A DNA stretch of 59,284 bases from Cytophagales bacterium (GCA_004293815.1 RDZD01000029.1:1-59284), one strand, 5' to 3'. Shown: positions 43,801-54,500, counted from the stretch's first letter. Translations and numbers: made by a program. Notes: a model not told the origin generated them from the sequence alone.

Positions 43801-46627
43801 AATAGGGCAATAATTTTGCATCAAACTCTTCAGATTTGATACACATTGTTGACAATAAATCATCTGGGCTTTCAAAATAACAAAGTGATTTTAGAGGTTT
43901 ATTCTCATTCTGCTGATCAGAGAAAAGCGGTATGCGTTCTAGACGACTCGTATCGAGAATAGGCTTGAGAGCTTCAAAAACAGCCATTTTAATAGCAGGC
44001 TGTAATGTATTCTGAGCTGCGTTTTGTAGAATATCTTGATAGAGTTTATTAAAAGATGCGCTAGACTGTATAGCTTGTATCTTAAAAGGCTCCTCATTAA
44101 GCAAAGGGAGCATACTAAAAGCTGGCACGTGTAAGCCTGTTAGTGCATAAATACCCTCCTCTAATAGGTCATAGCGGGTGACCTCGGCTAGCTTTTGATG
44201 CCAAAAAATTTGCTGAGCAGATACAAACCCTACTGTCTCATTGATATACACAAAATTTTTATTCTGAAGTCCAGGCAACCCCTTTTTGAGTTTATGTAAG
44301 GCTTTGAGTTCTACTAAAAAATCGGCAGCTTGCTCTTTTGTGGACTTTGTAGATTCGCTCTCCTTTCCAAGAGCAGATTGAGCCAATGTATCAAACTGGT
44401 TAAGAACTATTTGCGTGTAAATTTCGCTTGGATCAGACTGAATCAAATGCACATCTAACGCTTCTTCGTAGTCGCTAGGGTGTATGTGGTATGGCTCGAA
44501 AAGTTCGTTCAAAAGCGTGCTTTTGGGCGATATCAATGAGTTGAGCGGTTGTAATAAGCCAACTTTATTTCTAAACAACCTAAGCTCACGGATTTGGGTA
44601 GTTGTAATACCTTTCAAATCACTTAAGTGTTTGACTATATGCATCTTTACAGGCTTCAACATGGCTATAATCCGCTCTGGCCGTGCTGTGGCAGTAGCAT
44701 CCAATTGTTGAGCAATTTTTTTGAATAGAGCAGCAGGCTTCTCTAAATAGGCCAGCTGTTCTTGTTTAAGAGCCGCAAAATCCTTCAAACTATCAAGCTT
44801 GAACTCAAGCACCTTAAAGTCAAGCTCTTGAAGAGCTACTTTAAGCTCTTTAGTGCTGTCAGAAAGCAAAAAGACATTGGGTGCGTTGAGCAGAGCTGCC
44901 AAGTTTAAAAACTCTGTGTTTCCTTGGCTATCAACCGTTTGAAAGCATTTGATTTCTACTAGTTTGTGCATGAAAGCAGCATCAACACTCACAGCTTTTA
45001 ACTCTTCCAAAAATAGCTGATACTCCTCCGCGTCCAAAGTGCTCACCCACTCGTTGATAAGCTCTGATTGTGCATTGATTATCAACTCTTTGAGTCCCCA
45101 TTTCTTGAGAGCTAACTTATTGTCTTGGCTGGCTTCTCGTTGCTCACTTTTATGAGTAAGAGCATCATCCCAGAAAAACCATTCTTTGCCAATACCCACT
45201 TGCATAGGCTCTATGGCCAGTTTAGTTTTTTTGATAATGACCAAATCTTTGTTCAGAATATTGCCTTTGTTGGTTGGAATACCACTTTTAGCGAACTCTA
45301 GCAAAGGCTTGTAGAGCAAAGAACCTACTAGCTGGTGGCTATGTTTGTCAGGCGCGTCTGAAAGCAGAATAGCTTTGTAAATAGCCGTAAACCGTTTGAA
45401 GTCTTTGCGTTTATAAGTATTGAGATTGCTTTTGAGAGCTTCAGATAAGTAACTGAAAGTCTGAGTATTGGCATCGCCCTGATCATCAAGACGTGTTCTA
45501 TCCGTAATCTTCATGAAGCTGGTGCCATGTACGAAAAATGCAAGATTATGCCTTTCGTTACGCATGGGGAAGAACTGGTAAATAGATGGCGCGGTCTTGA
45601 GCGCAAGTGCAGCTTCAGTACTCGGCGGCAAACCCAGCCAAATATCAATAGGGCAATTAGGGAACTCTGGTTCTATACGTTTAAAAGCATCGCTCTGTGG
45701 TTCTATACTAAATTTCTCTAGTATCACTTCTTCTCTTTCTATTTTTTGATCCTGTAAAACCACGGTTTTGAGGGTTTTAAGCGTATTGAGAGCATAAGCT
45801 ATACCCGATTTGAGGTTCAGGAGCGACTCTTTTAACTTTTCGTGTTTACGCTGTCCAAACTTGATAAAAAACAAGCTTCCTTGCTTTAGGTTTAAACCAG
45901 ATAACAATTCTCGGTGCTTTGTTAGAAAGCCTGACAAATTTTGAAGTTCTTTCGCATCAAAGAGCGTTTGTTTTTTTCGCTCCAAATCCAAAACTTCTTC
46001 GCTGGGAGCTGTAGGAAAACACGTTAAGATGATTTTTAGCAGCCATGGAGCTTCTGAAAGCGGCGCAGCATAATGAGACGGATTCAGCTCTTGAGTATTA
46101 TCAAAGGTATAGAGGTTCTCAAACTGCTGCGCACTCCCCCAAGAAAACAATAAAGGACCCGCGTAATCATTGAGCAGCTCTTCGGCTCCGTCTGTTTTAC
46201 CTAAAAGTCTGTAAGCCAGTTTAAAGCCTATACCGTATCTACCTATTTTTCCACAGTTTTCTGCCTTAGATTTGTCTGCTTTTGTCCCTTGAAACGAGTT
46301 AAGAATCGCTTTGAGGTCTAGTTCCGAAAAAGGCTTGCCATTATTAAGCACCAAAAAATAATTTTCATCGTATATCACCGCGCAATGTGTGGCTTCAGCA
46401 TCAGCAGCATTTTGTAAAAATTCATAAATAGCCTGCTCGTCTTGTGCATTTTGCAGCTTGGGTGTCAAATCGGCTTTGATATTGTTCACAATACCATTGA
46501 TCATTTTGTAGAAACCAGAATGACTATCCTTCTCGCTGCCTACAAAGTGCTCATCCCAACCACTAATGTTGTAATTTTGCTCATTCTTCCAAGCAGTACG
46601 AAATTGTCGAATATCCTTGATGCGCAT
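40823..46627 (-). CDS. Giant sacsin-like GHKL ATPase
   Basis: A 1934-residue cytoplasmic protein. Its first 230 residues are a GHKL (Hsp90/sacsin-type) ATPase: the N-box is IYEFLQNAADAEA (Asn73), the G1 region is LVLNNGKPF (95-98, where DxGxG is usual) and the G2 loop is GKIGRYGIGFKLAY (126-139). The remaining 1700 residues are mostly helical with no recognised enzyme domain, Leu/Glu/Lys-rich. Sacsin-type proteins include chaperones in eukaryotes and large bacterial proteins, some near defence genes; no defence gene is seen here. ATG start. Stop overlaps the GGGPS stop by four bases. A hairpin lies in the leader. Function unknown: chaperone or defence factor are both open. Confidence 0.75.
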   Translation of the reverse strand: MRIKDIRQFRTAWKNEQNYNISGWDEHFVGSEKDSHSGFYKMINGIVNNIKADLTPKLQNAQDEQAIYEFLQNAADAEATHCAVIYDENYFLVLNNGKPFSELDLKAILNSFQGTKADKSKAENCGKIGRYGIGFKLAYRLLGKTDGAEELLNDYAGPLLFSWGSAQQFENLYTFDNTQELNPSHYAAPLSEAPWLLKIILTCFPTAPSEEVLDLERKKQTLFDAKELQNLSGFLTKHRELLSGLNLKQGSLFFIKFGQRKHEKLKESLLNLKSGIAYALNTLKTLKTVVLQDQKIEREEVILEKFSIEPQSDAFKRIEPEFPNCPIDIWLGLPPSTEAALALKTAPSIYQFFPMRNERHNLAFFVHGTSFMKITDRTRLDDQGDANTQTFSYLSEALKSNLNTYKRKDFKRFTAIYKAILLSDAPDKHSHQLVGSLLYKPLLEFAKSGIPTNKGNILNKDLVIIKKTKLAIEPMQVGIGKEWFFWDDALTHKSEQREASQDNKLALKKWGLKELIINAQSELINEWVSTLDAEEYQLFLEELKAVSVDAAFMHKLVEIKCFQTVDSQGNTEFLNLAALLNAPNVFLLSDSTKELKVALQELDFKVLEFKLDSLKDFAALKQEQLAYLEKPAALFKKIAQQLDATATARPERIIAMLKPVKMHIVKHLSDLKGITTTQIRELRLFRNKVGLLQPLNSLISPKSTLLNELFEPYHIHPSDYEEALDVHLIQSDPSEIYTQIVLNQFDTLAQSALGKESESTKSTKEQAADFLVELKALHKLKKGLPGLQNKNFVYINETVGFVSAQQIFWHQKLAEVTRYDLLEEGIYALTGLHVPAFSMLPLLNEEPFKIQAIQSSASFNKLYQDILQNAAQNTLQPAIKMAVFEALKPILDTSRLERIPLFSDQQNENKPLKSLCYFESPDDLLSTMCIKSEEFDAKLLPYFSKNEELLENIILPNIDKITSIILNEKNNLNHLMLDEKFKETFQEIEKPIKTTISKVNYFYFLLKEFYKVSVKKSNFSDKKVFFISNKVGFVSAKELFFNQKLLNFEAYSSLKKAFDDSLNTYLPDESVLSLIKENFFKIPDAQYQSLFKSEVIVSEQSLIAIFDFLVFLNAEPFMILTVEAAERPKTYLISPRKDRIPAYVGKAKSRLHELVQEKAANKFALMPEVLQKHLISKKGSLQEKEVFEYLMKFLSSDEAAEAALQSSDKNVQQHFYEKMGEIVVRADETYHADSFVVQALQAFRSKEANLMLLKEKFVLQDENGELYRLSDYAYADELVLYSEVYGKIQLFLSQIWQPYAKFKQLAERIVGQFPEAEQSLLRKKVLHHPEPITPKGLWQKLKDAQDYLHSASALAFVLCYAQDQQIPDKEWINWQIKTLDGSLQCLSKQAIWLLYENSVTESEATLAPEYGELERILKFQSQKPLLQLNSLQITDNLSVSRGYLRGLEAVVAGAWDSEAERLKVLDALLKTHEEPFLPLQISESNAALLERLLECSLSDCLYPPSYGLESEQLSPFVVKWLSGSNSDKKLAFLGALGLHTKQSDLWHLRHYLQNGGEPIRLKQINDLSAGHQAFILRTLSWCMQNKIVFSSLDERLSWLKRLYTALAGLPPHTPVPVITEIEDAEFFYSLADISVDKLFYFNEIRQNQLLERFGVTMEEVLAVTAKVEQYMSNLDLRHVQPRASKTEEIADLAYLAANSIEWNTDFYLAWKDQFGFEIRLLDGEMPYLLQFMDVHIKRFKKGNSFIDNKTIYLNAKSPNLEEELFALSSSQHLTQQHLLALLRLKNSRVKQSRDGHKDVVDGSFSAAFDQMKRAKDMLKVFLKEKDYAFSEQLLDSQGSFIQGLKKSNQETALVFKTSTEAYLEFTEQELALLQKGEADFVVFNGKNIAQVDFGQFLKERPKLHLELDMNQLDTEEKERLLELLQSFQTAKIRV

Positions 46628-46657
46628 AGTGATACTAAAAAATTGGTGAGTTTTTTA

Positions 46658-46681
46658 CAGCAGTTTTCCGTCAAACTGCTG
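46658..46681. repeat. Perfect hairpin upstream of the sacsin-like gene
   Basis: CAGCAGTTT (46658-46666) pairs with AAACTGCTG (46673-46681) around a six-base loop, 31 bases before the ATG of the sacsin-like gene and 129 bases past the WG-repeat stop. On the minus strand it is followed by an A-run, so it is not a classical terminator. It could be a leader element. Confidence 0.4.
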
Positions 46682-46809
46682 GCTAAGAACAGTATAGAGA
46701 ATCTTATGTATTAATAAGCTCTAACATACAAAAAAAATCCCGAAAGTCCAAGTTTCAAAGAGCAGTCTATTTTATAGCTGGCAAACTCTAATGAAACGAC
46801 TCTGATTTA

Positions 46810-49800
46810 TCATTTTCCTATTTTTTTACCACTAAGGTCTAGGTAAAGTACTTGTCCGCCCGATTCCAGTTTCAAAATACTGTTGTCATAAAGATACTTA
46901 CGAACGTCGTATTCCGCAGGAACAATCACTTCGCCCTGTGGACTGATATAACCGTAAGTACCCTGTGCCCGCACCATGATAACATTCGTACCAAAGCCCT
47001 GCATGGCCTCATACTCCGCTGGGCTTTCAAGCGATCCGTTCTCGTCCAGCATGTACCATTTGCCTTCATTAATTTTCCGCCAACTTACGTCTTTGAACGC
47101 TTCGTTATATTTTTTATTTACAACGAGCTTATCTTTGCCGTTTTCAGCTATGTAATCCATCATTTTAGGCTTAGTAAAATTGATTTTTGTTTCATCAAGC
47201 TTGCCTTTTGAGGTAGCCGTTTCCACTTTTCGCGTTAGCTCCCAAATCTCACCACTTTTAGCAAATGCAATCCCGTTTGAGAAGCTCGTCACACTGTCAT
47301 ATCTGGCCTTATAGAGTGGCTTTCCATCCTTTTTGAAGTGGCAGAAGCCATCTTGCGCCTGAGCTGCTATCTTACCTTCCACAAAACCCACACTGGTACG
47401 GACTTTACTGTCTTGGATTTGTCCCACAATTTTGGCTTGTGGGTCAAAGATGAGTCCGCCATCGCCTACGGCCACTCCTTGGCCAAAGTCGCTGCTGTTT
47501 TGATAACGGGCTTTGATAACAATCTCAGCGTTTTTGTTGATGTAGCTCCATTGTTTGCTGGTTCTACTGAGCTTAACCCTAGCGTAACCATCTGCAAAAG
47601 GCTGTGCTTGTGCGTAAGTGGCAGGAATTTTAAGATTTCCTTGCAAATCTATAAAACCCCAGAGTTGCTTAGTGGCATCAGGATCGCTGAGCTGTACGGG
47701 GGCAAGCCCTTCAGAAAACTCTAGCATGGATTTATACATAAATTTTTTGCCGAGCAGCTTGCCTTCCGTGCTCAAAGGCGCACACAACTGTAAGCCTTTT
47801 ACGTCGCTATAGGCTATAGCAAGACCATTTTGGTCAAAAGCTCCAATACTAGTACAAGTTGCTGGATAAAGCCAAGAACCTTGAGAGTTGATTACCCCCC
47901 AAAGCCCCTTTTCCTTGACTATTGCCGCGCCTTTGGCAAAAGGCTGTGCGGCTTCAAAGCGCAGAGAAATACTTGTCTTACCATTTTTATCCACAAAACC
48001 CCATTTTCCGCCTTGCATGACGGGTGCTAAACCATCCACAAACTGCAATGCACTGTCATAAACAGGGCTTATAACCGTTTGACCTTTGATATCCACAAAG
48101 CCCCATTTGTCATTCAGCTTAGCTGGAATCAAACCATCACCAAGCATGCCAGCATTTTGCGCCACTAAGGCCGTCAAAAACTCACCTTTGTTATTGAAAT
48201 ACAAAAACTTGTTTTGATTTTTGAAAATTTCTATCAAAGCCTTACCGTCTTTGTAGAGGTATTTGAGTTTGTCGTATTCTACTGGTACAATGACCTTGTT
48301 TTTTGCCGAGACCATTCCCCACTTGCCGTTTTTACGCACCACAAGAAGGGTGTCGTTATGTGGACTCATCGCAGAAAAATCATACTCAAAGGGCAAAATA
48401 ACTTGACCTTTGAAGTTGATAGCACCGTGTTTGCTGCCATCCTGAGCCGCCGCTATCCCACTGGCATTTTGGCTTTTATAAATTTCTTCAAAATGCTCAA
48501 TGCGCTGGTATTTAGGCTCTATGATGACATCGCCTTTGCCATTGATGTAGCCCAGAAGTCCATCTTTTTTTACCTTAAAGATTGCGTTTTTCTCTTGGTA
48601 GTTTTTTAGAAAATCTCCTTCTATGCTTTCATAAACTGCTGGAATAACTTCTTTTCCTGTATGGTCTATATAGCCTAATTTACCATTTTTGAGTACTTCC
48701 GCAAAGCCGTATTTAGCGGCATATACATTCTCGAAGTTACTAATGCGTTCATAAACAGGCTCAATAATAATTTTACCTTGCAAAGTAGCGTAGCCAATTT
48801 GCTTAAATTGAGAGCGTTTGAGCGGATCGGAAGGATCAATGTATTTGCCTAAGCCCACCCAGAAAATACCGTTTTGAACTTCGCCAAAATCATCGGCATT
48901 GATCTGCGGAGGTAATGTGATTTGGCCTTTTTCGTTAATCAGACCACAGCTAGGGCCCTGCTTGATTTTAGCATAGCCGTTTTTAAAATCGCCTATGTGG
49001 GTATAGCTAAAATCCAAAACAGTTTGATTGGCAGTATTGAGCAATCCCCACTTTAGCCCCTTCCGCGCTCTTACTAAGCCTTTGTGTGCCAAACTTAAAC
49101 GGTCATAGACACAAGGAATGCTTAAAGTTCCCTCTTTGCTTACCAGTCCTGACTTTCCGTTCTTGATAGCAATGGCGAAACCTCCCACAAGCGGGCTTAA
49201 GGCATCGTACTCGGCAGGCACGAGCAATTTGCCTTCCGCGTTGATATAGCCATACTTCCCTGCCATTTTTACTTTAGAAAAACCATTTTGAAAGGTACCA
49301 GCACTATCATAGACTGCAGGAATAACCAACTGGCCTTGCCCATCCAAAAAGCCTACTTTGCGGTTTTTGAGGCGAACCAACAACTTATTTTCTATAAATT
49401 CTCCAATTGAGTCAGCTTCTGACCCGCCAAAAGTTCTAAGCATTTTACCGTCGCGACTCACCACCGCATCATAGAGACTATCGGTTATAATACGAGCTAC
49501 ATTTGAGAATCTAAAATCGCTGATTTCAATGCTATTCACATTAGAGCTAAACAAAATTTTTCCGTTAATGTGATCTACAACAGCCGAACCAATGATTCGG
49601 TCATTAACATCTTTTTTGCGTGCCAGAGTGAGCTGCACGTAAGGGTCTATGCGAATATCATCATATTGTTCTGTTATAACCGTCTTTTTGGTGGGCGTGA
49701 TAAGCAACCATTTTTTACGGTTATTCTGCCACCAGCGCAGTCCATTCCCACGATCTATCACGCTGTATTTGAACTCAATTCGGTCGGATAAATCTTCGGG

Positions 49801-51084
49801 GTCAAATGGCAGCTCTGTAAAGTGGTTAAAGTTTTCTTCTCGCAACTTTTTGTCTTGCCAAAACCATATAACTGAAACAGCGTTCCCCTTATAGGCCAAA
49901 GCTATGTGATCATACTCCGATTTAGCCTCAGCATCATAGCCAACGGCTGGGTAGAGTTCCACCAAGTCGTAATCAGGGGCTAGCGCAATCTTACCTTGTG
50001 TGCTAAGCAGACCTTCCAAATTATTTTTCCGAGCTTTTACAAAATTAGCATCTTCTGCAAAGTTATAGATGAGTTCGTACTCAAATGGTGCTTGAACAAG
50101 ATCTTTAGCCTTGAGTACTCCCCATTTTCCCTCTTTTTGGGCAGAAAAAAGTTTGTGACCTATTGGGTGAATATTTTGGTAGTTGTAACTGAGTATTTCC
50201 TGTCCTTGCTCATCGAGTAGACCCAAAAGCTTATCTTTTTTTGCTTTTACATACCAGCCGCCCGCACTGGCGTAGTCTTCTAGAGCCTGAAAAAGCAAAA
50301 ACTCAAAAGGTGTAACGATTCTGTTACTGTTGAGAGCAAAAAGAGCCCATTTTTCTGAGCTGTTCTTAACCGCCATAAAAACAGGTGAGAGAAAATAAAA
50401 CTCTTTTACTGGCTCATTTATGACCGTTTTCCCATGAAAATCCATCAGTTTGTAATTGCCAGCCTGTCCATAAAAAATGTAGCCATTAGGCATTGTGTGT
50501 ACTTCGGCAAGGGCTTGGGCGAGTGCTTTGCCATTCTGATCGTGAAGGCTTTTCTCTTTTCCTCTATGTGCCAAAATGATTTGACTACGATTGGGCAAAA
50601 AAGAGTCAGCATGTTCTATGCTATCGGCTTGGGCTGGCATCAATATTTGCCCCTCCGTATTGGCGTAGCCGTACTTTCCGCTTTGTTTATAGGCCACCAG
50701 CTGGCTATTGAGCAACATGACATCGTCTAGTACCAAATCATACACCTTTTTGTTACCACAAACCAAGCCGTACTTTTGTCCATCTGTAAACTTGATAAGT
50801 AGGGTATCTAAACTTTCTATCTTTGAATATTTGGTTGGTAACAATTCCTGTCCACTCGCACTATAAAGGCCATATAGATTGGCATTGCGTGTGAGTATAT
50901 AGCGGTTGTGTGAAAGGCCACCTATTTGGTCAAATTCCGCAGGCACAATAATCTGCCCATTTGTATTCATAGCGCCTGTTTTACTGCCACTTTTGATGGG
51001 CAGTATTCTAAAATCGTTTTGGGCATACATTACTGGAAAACTCAAAATGAGCAGCAATATGCAGGATAAGAGTCTTTTAAGCAT
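46810..51084 (-). CDS. Giant WG-repeat exported protein
   Basis: A 1424-residue protein with a signal peptide (1-22, ending VMYAQ) and more than twenty WG-type repeats (K(Y/W)G(F/Y)(I/V)(D/N)..G..(V/I)(I/V)P pattern, for example KYGYINAEGKLLVP and KWGFVDKNGK). WG repeats are structural repeats of Bacteroidota and Firmicutes, usually exported, of unknown function. No T9SS tail is seen, so it is likely periplasmic or membrane-associated. ATG start; a good promoter lies at 51183-51214, with a leader near 95 bases. The sacsin-like gene follows 182 bases downstream on the same strand, so read-through is possible. Confidence 0.85.
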   Translation of the reverse strand: MLKRLLSCILLLILSFPVMYAQNDFRILPIKSGSKTGAMNTNGQIIVPAEFDQIGGLSHNRYILTRNANLYGLYSASGQELLPTKYSKIESLDTLLIKFTDGQKYGLVCGNKKVYDLVLDDVMLLNSQLVAYKQSGKYGYANTEGQILMPAQADSIEHADSFLPNRSQIILAHRGKEKSLHDQNGKALAQALAEVHTMPNGYIFYGQAGNYKLMDFHGKTVINEPVKEFYFLSPVFMAVKNSSEKWALFALNSNRIVTPFEFLLFQALEDYASAGGWYVKAKKDKLLGLLDEQGQEILSYNYQNIHPIGHKLFSAQKEGKWGVLKAKDLVQAPFEYELIYNFAEDANFVKARKNNLEGLLSTQGKIALAPDYDLVELYPAVGYDAEAKSEYDHIALAYKGNAVSVIWFWQDKKLREENFNHFTELPFDPEDLSDRIEFKYSVIDRGNGLRWWQNNRKKWLLITPTKKTVITEQYDDIRIDPYVQLTLARKKDVNDRIIGSAVVDHINGKILFSSNVNSIEISDFRFSNVARIITDSLYDAVVSRDGKMLRTFGGSEADSIGEFIENKLLVRLKNRKVGFLDGQGQLVIPAVYDSAGTFQNGFSKVKMAGKYGYINAEGKLLVPAEYDALSPLVGGFAIAIKNGKSGLVSKEGTLSIPCVYDRLSLAHKGLVRARKGLKWGLLNTANQTVLDFSYTHIGDFKNGYAKIKQGPSCGLINEKGQITLPPQINADDFGEVQNGIFWVGLGKYIDPSDPLKRSQFKQIGYATLQGKIIIEPVYERISNFENVYAAKYGFAEVLKNGKLGYIDHTGKEVIPAVYESIEGDFLKNYQEKNAIFKVKKDGLLGYINGKGDVIIEPKYQRIEHFEEIYKSQNASGIAAAQDGSKHGAINFKGQVILPFEYDFSAMSPHNDTLLVVRKNGKWGMVSAKNKVIVPVEYDKLKYLYKDGKALIEIFKNQNKFLYFNNKGEFLTALVAQNAGMLGDGLIPAKLNDKWGFVDIKGQTVISPVYDSALQFVDGLAPVMQGGKWGFVDKNGKTSISLRFEAAQPFAKGAAIVKEKGLWGVINSQGSWLYPATCTSIGAFDQNGLAIAYSDVKGLQLCAPLSTEGKLLGKKFMYKSMLEFSEGLAPVQLSDPDATKQLWGFIDLQGNLKIPATYAQAQPFADGYARVKLSRTSKQWSYINKNAEIVIKARYQNSSDFGQGVAVGDGGLIFDPQAKIVGQIQDSKVRTSVGFVEGKIAAQAQDGFCHFKKDGKPLYKARYDSVTSFSNGIAFAKSGEIWELTRKVETATSKGKLDETKINFTKPKMMDYIAENGKDKLVVNKKYNEAFKDVSWRKINEGKWYMLDENGSLESPAEYEAMQGFGTNVIMVRAQGTYGYISPQGEVIVPAEYDVRKYLYDNSILKLESGGQVLYLDLSGKKIGK

Positions 51085-51532
51085 ATTATTTTTTGATTTA
51101 TAAACACATCAATTAAGATATTCCAAAATTTAAGTTATATTCAAAGTTCTACAGTGCTGTGCAGGAATTCTCAAAAACTACACAAAAGTAACCAGTGTGT
51201 GAGTAATGAACAAAAATAAAAGAGCAAAGTCCTTTTTTATTTTGCATATATCGTGCCCTGTATTTTTTGAGAACTTAAAAGTCAATACATTTTTAACTCA
51301 TTAAAAACAAGATATTTACCAAAAGCTAAATTTCTCTCGCTCATCATTAACACACGAATAAGCAACTTTGCAATACCTACAACTAGCGGTTATGCTGCTA
51401 ATCTTAGTAGCAATTCTCATTGCAGACAAGTAACTGCAATTAAATTTTTGATAATTCAGAGCAGCTCACTTCTCGTAAAAACTATTTATCTGAGTTATTT
51501 TCTCGTCAATGGTATACTACTCAGAGGCTGGC
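51085..51532. other. Intergenic region between sprA and the WG-repeat gene
   Basis: A 448-base gap. It holds the WG promoter (51183-51214) and a 7-bp hairpin, ATTGCAG/CTGCAAT (51419-51425 with 51434-51440), about 95 bases past the sprA stop. That hairpin is followed by T-rich sequence only on the plus strand, so it is a poor sprA terminator. No frame worth calling is seen. Confidence 0.45.
51183..51214 (-). promoter_or_regulatory. Promoter of the WG-repeat gene
   Basis: Minus strand: TTTG (51214-51211), 20 bases, TACTTTTG (51190-51183). Exact -33/-7 matches. Leader about 95 bases. Confidence 0.6.
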
Positions 51533-54500
51533 TTAATTGGTTATGTTAAATCTCATTTGAATTCCAAAAGCTGTGCTGGTACGCTTGAAAGAGTTAGAAA
51601 TACGCGGCGTATTAATATTTCTTTCAAAATAAGCGGTTAAGTTTATGAGCTTATTGACTGTATAGGCCAAAGTGGGACGGAACTGCAAGTTGAAATTGCC
51701 CGCTGTAATCACGTTGTCTTGCTTGTTGGTATCAGAAATTTTTCTTTGCACTGTGCGGGAGTCACGCAAAGTGAAAGCTACTCTAAAATCTAGATCATTA
51801 GGCAGCTTATAACCACCCGAAAAAGGTACGATTACACCTTTTTTCCTCACACCAACCTCTGCCGTTATGTCTTGTGCGTGTTGTTCAGTGATTTGGGCAT
51901 TGGTGAGATTCAGCATAGCCATACGCTCGCGGTTGTAATTCAACCTAATATTAAAATCGCTCTTTGTCCGCATATTGATACCAATCAACGGAGCAAACCT
52001 TTCTCTGATAGAGACTTGATTCATTACAAAAATAGGCACTAGCTCTCCTGTTTCGGGGTTTACAATAGCCTCAGGCAGGTTGTAAAGGCTCACATCTAGG
52101 TTAACAAAGCTTGGGTCATAAATGAGCGAAGAGGTGTAGTTGCCTACGTTATAGAGCGAGGTGTAGGCATGAGTAATTGCAAAAGATGAAAAGACTTCTT
52201 GCAAGGAAGGTATTTTTGTTAATCCAGTGTAGTTGATTTTCCAGTTTGGTAGCGGGATTCTTGGAAACGCTCCGTTTTTAACGCTGCTTGCTGAACGGCC
52301 TGTGTAAGCAGCAAGAAAAGAAGGAATCAGTACATCTTGAGAGTTTAAATTATGTTCGCCGTTGGGATTCTGGGCATCTAACTGAGTTTTGAATGTGCGG
52401 CGGAAATCTATCATTTTTTGAAATACTGGCGAGTTATTGCGTCGATCATCACCAGTAAAGGCCGTAGGAAGCGACAGGAAAGTCATGCTGTAACTGCCAT
52501 TCCTCATGGGAGTTTGTTGCTGATAGCGGCCTGTAGCTTGGTCATATCTAATCACTTCGGAATAGTTATCGCCTTGAGTGAGCTGGGCTTCTAAATCAAT
52601 GACAAACAGCTTTATAGGCTCTATGGTTGTGCGCAATGTAAGCGTCCTGTTTCGGTTCTGGATAAGCTGATAATTTTGGGCTTCGCTTTTTGATAACCAT
52701 TCTTTATCCAGCATTTTTTGTATGTGTGAGCGGTTTTGTCCGCCCATAACAAAGCCCAAACCTGGAGCTCTCAGGTTGTTATCCATACCAAAATAGCTTG
52801 GTGTGAACATATAGCCTGGTATGGTGGTAGAAGCCTGATCGGTATAGCTAAAGTTGATTTTTTTGACAGAAAAAAGAGCATTGGCCAAAGCGGTTGTCGT
52901 CTTACTTACTTCACGGGGTGCTTCGGCAGCTTTTGCCTTTTGCTTTTCTGTAAGTGCTTTCACCTTTTCGTTGAGTTTCTTTTTTCGCTCTTCATATTTT
53001 TGTCTTCTTTTATTGTGCTTGGTTTGAATATCTGCAAATAATGTGTCGCTAAAAGAAGGTACGGCAGGTAGAGTAGTGACGCTATCGGGCAGAGTCTTTT
53101 TGAGGTTTTCTGTAAGTTTGTTTTTACGCTCATCAAGCTTGGTTTGTCTCTTGGTTTCGTTACGTTTAATCCTCACATCGAGTCTTTGTAAGCGTGTTTG
53201 CAAGCGTTTTTTCTTTTCTTGCTTATAAACCATTGTTTTTTTAGACTTAGGCGCAATAATGGCCTTTAGAGTGGGACTTTTCTCATATAGCTTTTGCATG
53301 TTAAATTGCCCATTCAGTGTTGTATTGGACGAGTTGCCTAGCACATGCCCTAAAGAGTCAGCTATACCCACCGCACCTGCATTCCAAGTTATACCTGAAG
53401 CATAGCGCAAATCGGCATTTATCCAGTCTGTGAGAGGAAACTTGTCCAATGGCAGGGTGTATGTGAAGGCTGTGTTTTGTGTAAATGTTTTCATACGCCC
53501 CAGCTTGAGTATGTTTGCCCAAACAGAGTCGCGATTTTGCCTCAACTCTCGGTCTCCTTCAGGCTCGTCTATTACAGAGTTGGCCACAGCAGAGTATTCA
53601 AAGCCCAGTTTTTCGGTCAGATTCCAACGTGCTGCATAGTTGCGATCAAAGAGGAAGAATTTTTCATAGAACGGTGTCATGCCGTTAGTGGTCAGGTCAG
53701 CACTGCGGAGTTGCGTTTTGGTATAATGACGGTTCATTAAACCTGACACATTTACTGTGTTTGGGGTGAGGTTCAAATTGAAGTCCCTCAGCCATTTGAG
53801 GTAGGGCGAATTCAATAGTTCATTTTTCTTAAAAGGCCGCCAGTACTTTTCGGCGAAAGTATAGCTATAATCCAGTCCAAGCCTTGAATCTTCTATGAGA
53901 TGCTCGGCAGCGGTCGTATTGGAGGCTCGTGACTGTGTCCAAGCTGTATTAAGAGTTAGATTTTCTATGTCCCAGAAATGGGCTTTGCTATTCTCTTTGA
54001 CTTTTGTTTTTCGTACGTTGGTAAAATTGACACTTCGCCGTGAATTTTGATTAAGCACAAGGTTGCGATAATCTTGCTTTTCTTCTTGTGTGTCAAATCT
54101 TTCTAAACTTCGCTCAAGACGCGTATCAGGATCTAATGGGTTAAAGAGCGGTACAATGCGGTTGCGCTCGTAGCTCACGTACATAGGAAGGCTAATGCCT
54201 AAACGGTTTAAAAATATTTTATCCAGTTGAATGTTTGAAGATATATCGTAGTAGAGTGATGTTTCGCGAGTTCTTTCGGCAAGTTTGCTTTGTAAACCGC
54301 CAAACCAAGGTGTAGAATAGCGCAAAGACGCATTGACAGTGGCAAAATCGGCCAAATTAGCTGTAAATCTGGCATTGGCTGCCCAGCCGCCCTCGCGTCT
54401 AAAATCTGCCACACGCAATTCATTAAACCACAAACAAGCAGATTTGGGCAGCTCATCAGCAGAAAAAGGATTGCGCACACCCAACATCACCACTTGTACA

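Noticed and set aside
46810..51084. Regular spacing of repeats considered as a CRISPR array
   Set aside because: The repeats are degenerate and in frame as WG protein repeats; the DNA units are not near-identical or interspersed with unique spacers.
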